Made by a program: the position numbers and the translations under genes. Of a stretch of 64,000 nucleotides of DNA, positions 16,604 to 24,256 are shown in pieces. Under the pieces are notes generated by a model. It saw only the letters and a program-made list of their open reading frames with translations. It made no database searches and had not been told where the DNA came from. Every line of letters begins with the position of its first letter. The stretch's first letter is position 1. Origin of the DNA: an uncultured Chloroflexota bacterium (GTDB lineage: Bacteria > Chloroflexota > UBA11872 > UBA12225); assembly GCA_902805635.1 (NCBI GenBank), contig CADCTC010000001.1, positions 62,001 to 126,000 on the forward strand, read 5' to 3'.

Positions 16604-17743
16604 CTACGGACTCTCGGGATCGAGGCTCAAGTTTACGTTTTCTAAGGCCCTTCCTTCAGGGACCTCCACCTGCACTTGTTGAGCGACGAAGCGGCTGGCC
16701 GTGGCGACGACGGTGTAGCGTCCGCCGCGCAGTCCAGCGACGCGCCAGCGCCCCTGGCCGTCGGTGATGGTCGGCACCGGCCCGGACGGCCCCGTGACCA
16801 GCACCGAGACGCCGGCGAGCGACCCGTTGGTATCGGCACGCGTGACCCGGCCGGCCAGCTCGGCCGCCGCGGGCGCTTCGGCGGCACCCCCGGCGCCATG
16901 CCCTCCCGCAGGGGCGCCGCTCGGCGGTGTGACGCCGCCAAAGGGCGCCGGTGTGGTGGCCACGCCCGCGCCGAAGCGCGACGCCAGCCCGCCGCGGCCG
17001 AAGAACAGCCACAGGAGCACGGTCACCACCACGACGGTAATGGCTGAGCGACGTAGGCGCGTGGCCTCACCCCTACCGTTGTCCTGGGCGACCGCGACTT
17101 CACGCTCCGTGTCCCCGTGCACGATGGCGACCTCGCCATCTGTGCCACCTTGCGCGATAGTGAGGTCGCCAACACTGACGGTCCGAGCACCAGTGTCCGA
17201 CGCAGTGGGAATGACCGGCGCCTCAGGCTCAACTAGCTCAGTTGGCTCGACTGGGGCAGCGGGCCGGATAGCGGAGAGGGCGGCGCGGTCGGAGTCGAGC
17301 GCCTCGACTTGGACGCCAGGGAGGTGCGCGGCCAGACGGTCGGCGAGCGCAGTAGCCTGGTCCCCGCCAGCGGCCACGACGAAGACCGGCGCTCCGGTGT
17401 CGCCGATGAACTCGCCCAAGGCGCCGGCAGCCAGTGTGGCGTCGGTGTGCTCGAAGGTGGAGGGGTGGACGATAACGGCAGCCGGCGGTGCGGCCGCAGG
17501 ATCGACGCCCTCGAAGCGCGCCCAGTCGAAGATGACACGCGTCGCGGCTCCGGCATCTTCCAGGGCGGAAACCACCGACTCGACGGCGAAGGGATCGCCG
17601 CTCAAGACGAGCACGACCGGCTCGCCGGCACTGGCGCCAGCGGGGTCACCGGGACCGGCGCCGATTTCCCCGCCAGCGACGGCGCCAGGGGTAGCGCCGG
17701 TCACGCGCTCTTCCGATCCTAGCGCGGGCTTCTCGGGCGGCAC
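16604..17743 (-). CDS. Receiver-like / single-TM protein with extracytoplasmic carboxypeptidase-regulatory-like domain
   Basis: The product has 379 residues from a GTG start. Residues about 40-150 resemble a receiver-type alpha/beta fold (VVLVLSGDPFAVESVVSALEDAG at the start), but no obvious phospho-acceptor pattern is kept. A transmembrane helix (SAITVVVVTVLLWLFF) lies near residue 240. The C-terminus is an Ig-like CarboxypepD_reg domain (ELAGRVTRADTNGSLAGVSV, DGQGRWRVAGLRGGRYTV). The layout suggests a protein linking cytoplasm and exterior. It lies in line with the coiled-coil gene and the flagellin gene. Function unknown. Confidence 0.7.
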   Translation of the reverse strand: MPPEKPALGSEERVTGATPGAVAGGEIGAGPGDPAGASAGEPVVLVLSGDPFAVESVVSALEDAGAATRVIFDWARFEGVDPAAAPPAAVIVHPSTFEHTDATLAAGALGEFIGDTGAPVFVVAAGGDQATALADRLAAHLPGVQVEALDSDRAALSAIRPAAPVEPTELVEPEAPVIPTASDTGARTVSVGDLTIAQGGTDGEVAIVHGDTEREVAVAQDNGRGEATRLRRSAITVVVVTVLLWLFFGRGGLASRFGAGVATTPAPFGGVTPPSGAPAGGHGAGGAAEAPAAAELAGRVTRADTNGSLAGVSVLVTGPSGPVPTITDGQGRWRVAGLRGGRYTVVATASRFVAQQVQVEVPEGRALENVNLSLDPESP

Positions 17744-17803
17744 GGCGCTGATGATACGAAGCTGATGGCTACCGAAAGCACCAGAGGCTGGAGCAGGTAC
17801 GGA

Positions 17804-19684
17804 CTAGGCCAGGCCGCCGGCGATCATGCTGAGCATCTCGTTGGACGAGAGGCCCTGGCCGCCACCCAGGGACCCGCTGCCCAGGATCGGCATCGCCTGG
17901 TAGCCAGGGGTGGCCGCCTGGGCAGCGAAGCCGGGAGTCGTGGCCATGGGCGAGAAGCTTCCCGACAGTACCGCCGCGGGAGAGTAGCCGGAACCGCCGC
18001 TCATGACCGAGGCGCCGGAGGCCCCACCCGTGTCCATGGCGGCGGGTGCGGATGCCGCTGCCAGCGCGCCGGCCCCACCACCGCCGCCGCCCGCCGACGC
18101 GGCTGGCGCGCCGCCGCCTTGTGGTGGCGCGGACGGCTGGAGGAGCACGCCCACGCGGCTGTCGGTGATGAGCTGGAGCGTGCGCGCCGCGTCAGCGTGG
18201 ATGTACGTGTTTGCGGTGGCGGCCAGGTCGCTCTGCAACTGACCGCGCATCAGCTCCACCGATTCGGCCGCCACGTCGGCATCCATGATGTGGGCGTGCG
18301 CGGCGGTCTGGTTCTCCCCATTGATCCCGGTGACGGTCAGCGCCTCGTCCAGCGCCTTCATGTCGGCGGCGATCTGAGTACGGCCGTCGACGATCTGGGT
18401 GACAGCGGCGTCGGCCACGTCGATGGCGGCCAGCGCCCCGGCCTGCGTCGTGAGGTCGATGGTGCCGATGGTGTTGGCCCCTGCCATGGCCATGGCGCCG
18501 TCGATCATCGGCTTGATGGTGAGCGATTGCTGGTCGGGGCTGTTGGGACCAGACTGGATGTCCAGCACCAGGCTGATGATCTCCTCAGCAAACGCCTCAA
18601 CCTCAATGGTGCCGGCGGAATTGCCCAGCAGGGGAAATGGGCCGGTGGTGTAGACGGGATCGAGTGGCGTCCCGATGGTGACGACGAGGCCGTCAGCAGG
18701 GTCGCCGGGGGCGTTCACCTGGAACACCGTCTGCGTTGGGCCACTCTTCACCTGAGCGGCCACACCGTTGATGGTGATCTCCATGTCTGTGCCGGTGGCG
18801 GTCAGCCTCCCGCCGACGGTGATACCCAGGTAATCATCGGGATTGATCGCCGGATCTAGCGTCGTTGCACTGACACTGATCCGCTCAACTCTGCCGCCGG
18901 ACCCGGTGGTCTGCAGCTCCATGTATGAGTTGGCGCCAATGACGACGGTCGCCGCCTGCACTCCCGTGTTCGCCGTCTCGGCGTTGATCGCAAGAACCCA
19001 GGCGTTGATGTCATCCCCGTACGCCAGGTCAATCGTGCGCGATCCAAGCGTGCCGGTGACGTTGAGCTGGACGGCCGTGCCGGCTCCGGCGGGTAGGGGT
19101 TGCGTGGACCCAAATCCCAACGCCTTCGCCGGTCCCGGCGCCTGGAGCACCCTGACATCGTAGATGCCGGACTGCGTGTTAGCGGTGCCGTAGGCGAAGT
19201 TCGCTCCGATAAGCGCGCTCGCCAGGGCGGAGGGATCCACGTCGGGCGGTGGCTTGAACGTGTCGCCGCGCAGTGGCGTTACACCGTTGAACGTGGTCCC
19301 CTCGATGACGTTGGTGATCTCGCCGCGCAGGATGTCCACCTCAGCCTGCATGGCCTGGCGCTCGACATCAGAGTACGTGCCGTTGGCGGACTGGACGGCG
19401 AGCTCGCGGATGCGGCCGACGATGCCGGTCAGCACGGTGAAGGCGCCGTCCACCACCTGGGCGAGCGAGATGCCGTCCTGGACGTTCTTCTGCGCCTGGT
19501 GCCAGCCGTTGATCTGCCCGTCGATGCGCGACGCGAGCTTGAGCCCGGCCGCGTCGTCTTGCGCAGACGTGATGCGCAGGCCGGAGCCGAGCCGGTCCGC
19601 CGCCTGGGCGAACCGCGCCTGACCCACGCCGAACCAGCGGGCGCTGGCCATGGTCTGCGATCTGAAATCGAGTGTTATCGACAT
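17804..19684 (-). CDS. Flagellin with large central domain and unusual C-terminal extension
   Basis: The N-terminal D0/D1 region (RFAQAADRLGSGLRITSAQDDAAGLKLASRI, then IRELAVQSANG) and the C-terminal D1/D0 region (IMDADVAAESVELMRGQL, ATANTYIHADAARTLQLI) identify a flagellin. The central part (about residues 120-420) is the variable outer domain. Flagellins normally end just after the last D0 helix, but here about 110 Gly/Ala/Ser/Pro-rich residues follow, ending LSSNEMLSMIAGGLA. The minus strand upstream has CCGATAGT, similar to a sigma-28 -10 element, but no good -35. It is followed by the receiver-like gene. Confidence 0.88.
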   Translation of the reverse strand: MSITLDFRSQTMASARWFGVGQARFAQAADRLGSGLRITSAQDDAAGLKLASRIDGQINGWHQAQKNVQDGISLAQVVDGAFTVLTGIVGRIRELAVQSANGTYSDVERQAMQAEVDILRGEITNVIEGTTFNGVTPLRGDTFKPPPDVDPSALASALIGANFAYGTANTQSGIYDVRVLQAPGPAKALGFGSTQPLPAGAGTAVQLNVTGTLGSRTIDLAYGDDINAWVLAINAETANTGVQAATVVIGANSYMELQTTGSGGRVERISVSATTLDPAINPDDYLGITVGGRLTATGTDMEITINGVAAQVKSGPTQTVFQVNAPGDPADGLVVTIGTPLDPVYTTGPFPLLGNSAGTIEVEAFAEEIISLVLDIQSGPNSPDQQSLTIKPMIDGAMAMAGANTIGTIDLTTQAGALAAIDVADAAVTQIVDGRTQIAADMKALDEALTVTGINGENQTAAHAHIMDADVAAESVELMRGQLQSDLAATANTYIHADAARTLQLITDSRVGVLLQPSAPPQGGGAPAASAGGGGGGAGALAAASAPAAMDTGGASGASVMSGGSGYSPAAVLSGSFSPMATTPGFAAQAATPGYQAMPILGSGSLGGGQGLSSNEMLSMIAGGLA

Positions 19685-19890
19685 GGTATGTCGTCACACG
19701 CACGGCGTCCCAGACCCCAGGGTGGGCGCACCCGTGGGGACCGTGAGCCTATGCGCTCTTCTCCACTATCGGAGCAGGGGGTAGTTAACGTGAAGGGGGA
19801 CCTCACCCTGCGCTTTGCAGATCTCACCCTTGCCTTCGCCCTGTCCCTCTCCCACAGAAGAGGGACACAGGGAATCACGTATGGCTAGAG

Positions 19891-20319
19891 CTAACCCGAA
19901 CGGTCGACGAGCTCGCTGGGGTCGATGGCGGTGCGCTGGTACCCGCCGAGGCCGCGGTGGGCGCCGCGCAGCTCGGCCAGCTGGCGGGGCACCTCCTGCG
20001 CCTGGGAGGAAAGCAGCACGCGGACCTGCTCGTCTTCGGACAACAGTGCGCGCAGCTCGGCTTCGAGCTGGTCCGTGAGCGCCGGTGAGAGCACCGCGGC
20101 ACCGGAGACCGGGCGCTGGGCAATCAGCGCGGCGAGCAGTTCCTCGGCGGTCTGAACGCCGGCGGCGCGCTCGTCGGCCAGCGCCTCGAGATCGTCGGTT
20201 TGGCCCGACTCGGCGGCGGCGCGCAGACGCGCGGTCAGGTCGCGAACCGCTGCGTAACAGGCGAGCAGCTCGGCGGCGAGCGCATCAGCGCCCGCGGGTT
20301 CAGTGGGTTGGTTGGACAC
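19891..20319 (-). CDS. Small helical protein, FliT-like flagellar chaperone candidate
   Basis: A 142-residue, mostly helical acidic protein (LAAELLACYAAVRDLTARLRAAAE, then LEALADERAAGVQTAEELLAAL) with a loose C-terminus. Size, composition and position just upstream of flagellin match FliT/FlgN-type export chaperones, which have poorly conserved sequences. I see no motif that settles the family. It lies 21 bp downstream of the RmlD-like gene. Confidence 0.55.
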   Translation of the reverse strand: MSNQPTEPAGADALAAELLACYAAVRDLTARLRAAAESGQTDDLEALADERAAGVQTAEELLAALIAQRPVSGAAVLSPALTDQLEAELRALLSEDEQVRVLLSSQAQEVPRQLAELRGAHRGLGGYQRTAIDPSELVDRSG

Positions 20320-20340
20320 GTGATCCTTTATGAGAGGCGA

Positions 20341-21201
20341 TCAGGTTTCGCCGTTCTCGCCGAGCCAGCGCACGTAGTCTGCCAGGGCGTCTTGCCACGG
20401 GCGCGGCGAGGGCAGGCCGGCGGCGTGGAGGGCGTCGTGCGCCAGGACGGTGTAGCGTGGGCGCGGCGGGAGCGGCGGCAGGTCGGCCAGCGTGATGGCG
20501 TGCAAATCGGGCGCCAGGCCGGCGAGCTCAAAGCTGCGCGCCGCGAAGTCGTACTTGCTGCACGCGCCGGTATTGCTGACGTGCACGGTGCCACGGACGC
20601 CGGCCGAGATGAGCTGCCGGATAGTGGTGGCGGCGTCTGGGGCGTAGGTGGGGGAGTGCAGCTGGTCGGTCACCACGCGGATGGCCTTGCCGGCGCGCGC
20701 CATGCCGATCATGTCCGAGACGAAGTTGGTCCCGCCCTTGGCGCGGCTGCCGCCGGGGCCGTACAGGCCGGAGACGCGGACGATGAGATGGTCGGGCGCC
20801 GCCGCGCGGACCAGGTGCTCTCCCGCTAGCTTGGAGATGCCGTAGACCGAGCGCGGGGCTGTGGGGTCCGTTTCCCGGTACGGCCGGTCAGCCTCGCCAT
20901 CGAAGACGTAGTCGGTGCTCACCTGGACCAGCAGCGTGCCAGCGGCGGCGCAGCGCTCGGCCAGCAGGCGCGGTCCAAGGGCGTTGACGCGCAGCGCGGG
21001 CTCGGGATCTTCGGTCGCCCAGAACGCTGTATTAATGAGTACAGCTGGCGGCGACTCGAACAGCCGGGCGATGGGCGTGACGTCGGTTATATCGAGGTCG
21101 CGGCGCAGGAGCGGGCGGACACGCCAGCCGGGGATGCGCTCCAGCTCAGGGACGAGCGCGCGACCGAGCTGGCTGTTGGCGGTCAGTACGGCAATTTCCA
21201 A
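20341..21201 (-). CDS. RmlD-type NAD(P)-dependent sugar nucleotide reductase
   Basis: The 286-residue short-chain reductase resembles dTDP-4-dehydrorhamnose reductase. It has STDYVFDGEADRPYRETD, the catalytic YGISKLAGE motif (YxxxK) and the substrate-side VSGLYGPGG and GTVHVSNTG blocks. The dinucleotide loop is TANSQLGRAL, slightly different from the usual TGxxGQLG. The rest of a rhamnose pathway (rmlA, rmlB, rmlC) is not in the window. Placed between flagellar genes, it could serve flagellin glycosylation, but that is inference. Confidence 0.83.
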   Translation of the reverse strand: MEIAVLTANSQLGRALVPELERIPGWRVRPLLRRDLDITDVTPIARLFESPPAVLINTAFWATEDPEPALRVNALGPRLLAERCAAAGTLLVQVSTDYVFDGEADRPYRETDPTAPRSVYGISKLAGEHLVRAAAPDHLIVRVSGLYGPGGSRAKGGTNFVSDMIGMARAGKAIRVVTDQLHSPTYAPDAATTIRQLISAGVRGTVHVSNTGACSKYDFAARSFELAGLAPDLHAITLADLPPLPPRPRYTVLAHDALHAAGLPSPRPWQDALADYVRWLGENGET

Positions 21202-21375
21202 TTTCGTAACTTTACCCCTCTTCAGGTCGCGCTAACCCTGCCGATACTCACCGTGAGCGCAACTGCGGACGGAGGCCGGAACCCTTTCCGGTGAACCGGC
21301 GCCAGACGCATCACAGCGAGCCACAAGCCACAGCACGGATGCTGGGGCGGCAAACGATCTAGGGAGAGAACTGAC

Positions 21376-22287
21376 ATGGGCGCATCGATCAACACCAACA
21401 TGCCGGCGATGACCGCGCAGCGCCACCTGGGCGCGACGCAGGGGCTGTTCCACCGCACAGTGGAGCGCCTCTCCAGCGGTCTGCGCATCAACAGCGCACG
21501 CGACGACGCTGCTGGCCTGTTCCTCAGCGAGCGGCTCAAGAACCAGGTGCGTGGCCTGCAGCAGGCCAGCCGCAACGCGCAGGACGGCGTGAGCTTCCTG
21601 CAGACGGCGGAGGGTGGCCTTTCGGTCCAGCACGACATCCTGATGCGGCTGCGCGAGTTGGCCGTGCAGAGCGCCAACGGCATCATGAGTGACGCCGACC
21701 GCGCGCTCTCGATCAAGCCGGAGGCCGACGCGCTGCTGGCCGAGCTCTCGCGCGTCTCGCAGACGACGCAGTTCAACGGGACCAAGCTGCTCGACGGGAA
21801 GATGGGCGGCGCACAGGTGACGGGTGTCGGCACCGCGGCAGGGTCAAACGCTGCGCTCGTGCTCCCCGACGGCGTCACCGTTGTGGCAGCCGCGTCGGCT
21901 GCGCCCGTGTCCGGGGCAGACTTGACGGCCGCGAACGGTATCGAAAACATTCAGGCGAAGTCGGCGCCGACCAACCCGATGGGTTACACGCTTAACGTGG
22001 CCGCGCCCTATGCGCCTGCCACCGACAGCGTCGACCTGGTCCTTACCCAGGAGGGTGGCGCCACGCAGACCATTACCGTCAACAACGTGAGCACGATCAA
22101 CGGTGCCAAGCTGATCAGCTTCAACAACTTCGACGTTGACGTGCTAGTCAATGCCAATCTGGCAACCGGACTGGGCGGCGCCGTGGCTATGACCAACGTG
22201 GGCTTCGCCGTCAGCCAAAACGTCGCGCTGATGGATACCGACACGACAACCGCTGGTATCCAGAGCACCAGCGCGAGCCGATATTGA
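21376..22287 (+). pseudogene. Flagellin, 3'-truncated (lacks C-terminal D1/D0)
   Basis: The ATG has AGGGAGAGA upstream. The N-terminal D0/D1 region is excellent (RTVERLSSGLRINSARDDAAGL, SFLQTAEGGLSVQ, LRELAVQSANG), followed by a normal variable domain. The frame then ends at STSASRY with no C-terminal D1/D0 helices, which flagellin needs for polymerisation. The last about 75 bases overlap the end of the convergent flgK, which is also truncated. I infer that both genes were cut at one junction near 22,268. A short GCCGATAC element lies at 21240 upstream. Confidence 0.8.
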
Positions 22288-22996
22288 CCGAGATGCCGCC
22301 CTGGCCGTCTTGGCGGTAGGTGGCGCCGGTGAGCTCGACAAGGCGGTCAAGCAGGCGGTCGCGCTCGTCCATCATGTCGTTGGGTGTGTCGCCGGCGGCC
22401 ATGAGGTTGCGGATCTGGCCGTTGAGGTAAGCCAGGTTCTGGCCGATGTCGTTGACCTCGCGCGCCTGGAGCGCGATCTGGCTGCTGATGTCCTGGCGCT
22501 GGCCGCTCAGGCGCTCGGCCATGCTGTTGAAGGTGCGCGCCAGCGCGTCGCCGGTGGAGCGCACCGCGGAGCGCGCGGCGCCGCTCTGTGGATTGTTGGA
22601 GAGGTCGCTCCAGGCGTTGAAGAACGCGCCAATCTGGGTGCGCAGGTTGTTGTCGCCCGGCTCGTTCACCACGGCTTCGACCCCGGCCAGGCCCTGGGCG
22701 AGGGTGTCCCACTGCGCCTGCATCTGCGATTCGCCGCGCAGCTCCATGTCCAGGAAGATGTCGCGCTGGCGGCTGACTTCCGACACCATGACGCCGGTGC
22801 CGATCTGCAGGGCGGCACCGGCCGGCTTGTTCAGCGCCAGCGACGTGTAGGGCGTGGTGGCGGTCAGCGAGACCTTCTGGCGCGAAAAGCCGTCGGTCCC
22901 AGTGTTGGCGATATTGTGGTTAGTGGTGTCCAGCGCCTGCTGCTGCGCTTGCAGCGCGCGCGAGAGCGTGGTCAGGCTGGAAAAGCTGGAGCGCAT
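22211..22996 (-). pseudogene. flgK: Flagellar hook-associated protein 1, 3'-truncated
   Basis: The N-terminus is diagnostic of FlgK: FSSLTTLSRALQAQQQALDTTNHNIAN (short helix plus NxxIAN), then GTGVMVSEVSRQRDIFLD and FNAWSDLSNNPQSGAARS. FlgK usually has over 450 residues. Here about 240 residues match up to GGISVNIGSR, then the frame reads WCSGYQRLSCRYPSA, which is the antisense of the truncated flagellin. The C-terminal filament-junction domain is missing. It lies downstream of flgN in the same direction, the usual order. Confidence 0.8.
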
Positions 22997-23157
22997 GGGG
23001 TACTCCTAGGATCGCGGGAGGCGCGCCGCACTGGACGCAGGGCCTCTCCACTATTCTCGACCAAAGTGGCCAAGACTAAAGGGGCATAGGCTGAATGGGC
23101 CGCCCCTGTCAGGTTGAGCCCGTTCGCTGCGCTCAGAAAGACAGTACGCAGTACCCG

Positions 23158-23682
23158 CTAGGCACGGTAGTCGGTGAGGCGCGGCCCGGCCTCCTGGGAG
23201 GCCCTGGCGCCGCCCTGGGCGTAGCGCGGATCCACCTGGACCACCTGGACGTGCTGAAGCAGGTCCTGGATCGAAGCGTCTACGGAGGCGAGGCAGCCGT
23301 CCAGCAGCTGCGCGTTGCGCTGATTGGCGGCGTCCACGCGGCTCACCACCTCCAGCAGCGCATCGCGTGCAGCCAGGACCGCGGCGGCGCGCGGGCGGTC
23401 CACGTGCTGGACCAGCTCGGTGACGGTGACGGCCTCGGGCTTGACGCCAAGCTTCGCGGCCCAGGAGCGCACTAACTGCAGCCGCGCGGTCTCTAGGCGG
23501 CGCGCCCGTGTGAGCAGGGGCTGCTCGTGCCCGGCCAGCTCTGCCAGCCGTTCGGCATCGGCGGCGACGAGCGCGGCGTGACGGTCGGCAGCAAGCTCAA
23601 GCAGCTGGCCATACACGGTGCGCTGCGCCTCGAGCACGGCTAGCAGGTCCGTCACCGGGTCACCGCTCACGCTGGGGTCCAC
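23158..23682 (-). CDS. flgN: Flagellar export chaperone FlgN
   Basis: A 174-residue all-helical protein with the FlgN pattern: an N-terminal helix (VTDLLAVLEAQRTVYGQLLELAADRHAAL), then the LAGHEQPLLTRARRLETAR segment and a long C-terminal helix. FlgN chaperones FlgK and FlgL before export. Its place directly upstream of flgK supports the call. The gene is intact, but its FlgK client next door is truncated. Confidence 0.78.
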   Translation of the reverse strand: MDPSVSGDPVTDLLAVLEAQRTVYGQLLELAADRHAALVAADAERLAELAGHEQPLLTRARRLETARLQLVRSWAAKLGVKPEAVTVTELVQHVDRPRAAAVLAARDALLEVVSRVDAANQRNAQLLDGCLASVDASIQDLLQHVQVVQVDPRYAQGGARASQEAGPRLTDYRA

Positions 23683-23769
23683 GAGCGAATCCTACCTCGG
23701 AATGTCACGCCGCCGGAAAACCGTGAGTCGGCCCTCCGGCGTACGCTGCAACCGCTGGCTGCCGTAGTG

Positions 23770-24204
23770 CTAGTCTCCCGCGACGTCGTATGGCTGGTAC
23801 CAGGCGTCCTGACGCTCCGGGTGGTCCTTGCGCAGCTGTGCCGCCGCGCGCCATGCCGCCTCTTCGGTAGCGTACACGCCCGCGATGGCGTCGCTCTCGC
23901 GCAGGCCGCCATCGGGATCCTCCCACTTCGCGCCGTGAAACACCACGTAGACCCGTGCTGGGGCCGCCATTGGCGTTCCGTCTTGACTCGCGGGCGACTC
24001 GGCTGCCTCTTCGTCGTCATCGCTGTCCATCGGCACAGCCAGCAGCGCCTCGATGTCCGAGCGCACGCGGGTAGCGTCGCGCCGCCTGCGCTGGAGCTCG
24101 CGGATGGACGGCGATCCGGTGTCTTCGCTTACCTCGTCGCCGTCCGCCGCTGTTTCACCGTCTTGCGCCGGGCGCACCCGGAACCGTCCATCACCTTGCT
24201 GCAT
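23770..24204 (-). CDS. Hypothetical protein with conserved C-terminal aromatic domain
   Basis: The product from ATG 24204 is 144 aa; the ORF track starts at 24273, which would overlap the GTPase gene by 17 bp. The first half is charged (SIRELQRRRRDATRVRSDIEAL) and acidic (DSDDDEEAAES). The last about 60 residues form a compact unit: VYVVFHGAKWEDPDGGLRES, then ATEEAAWRAAAQLRKDHPERQDAWYQPYDV. This looks like a small domain of unknown function. No export signal is present. Position suggests co-transcription with the dynamin-like gene. Confidence 0.6.
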   Translation of the reverse strand: MQQGDGRFRVRPAQDGETAADGDEVSEDTGSPSIRELQRRRRDATRVRSDIEALLAVPMDSDDDEEAAESPASQDGTPMAAPARVYVVFHGAKWEDPDGGLRESDAIAGVYATEEAAWRAAAQLRKDHPERQDAWYQPYDVAGD

Positions 24205-24256
24205 GCTCAGACGGTACCACGCTCGGCCATCACCAGGTAGAGGAAGCCTGGCGCCC

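Noticed and set aside
17765-18859. 364-aa plus-strand ORF opposite flagellin 1
   Set aside because: Antisense shadow: the minus strand encodes clear flagellin D0/D1 motifs at both ends.
19765-19796. Sigma-28 promoter for flagellin 1 (CCGATAGT with TTAAC)
   Set aside because: The -10-like box is fair, but the TTAAC lies only about 10 bp away instead of about 15. Not strong enough for a feature.
21240-21375. Possible c-di-GMP riboswitch upstream of flagellin 2
   Set aside because: The leader has ccggaa/ttccgg and ccggtgaaccgg arms and a purine-rich stretch, but I could not find the conserved GEMM core or docking loops. Left as an unassigned leader.
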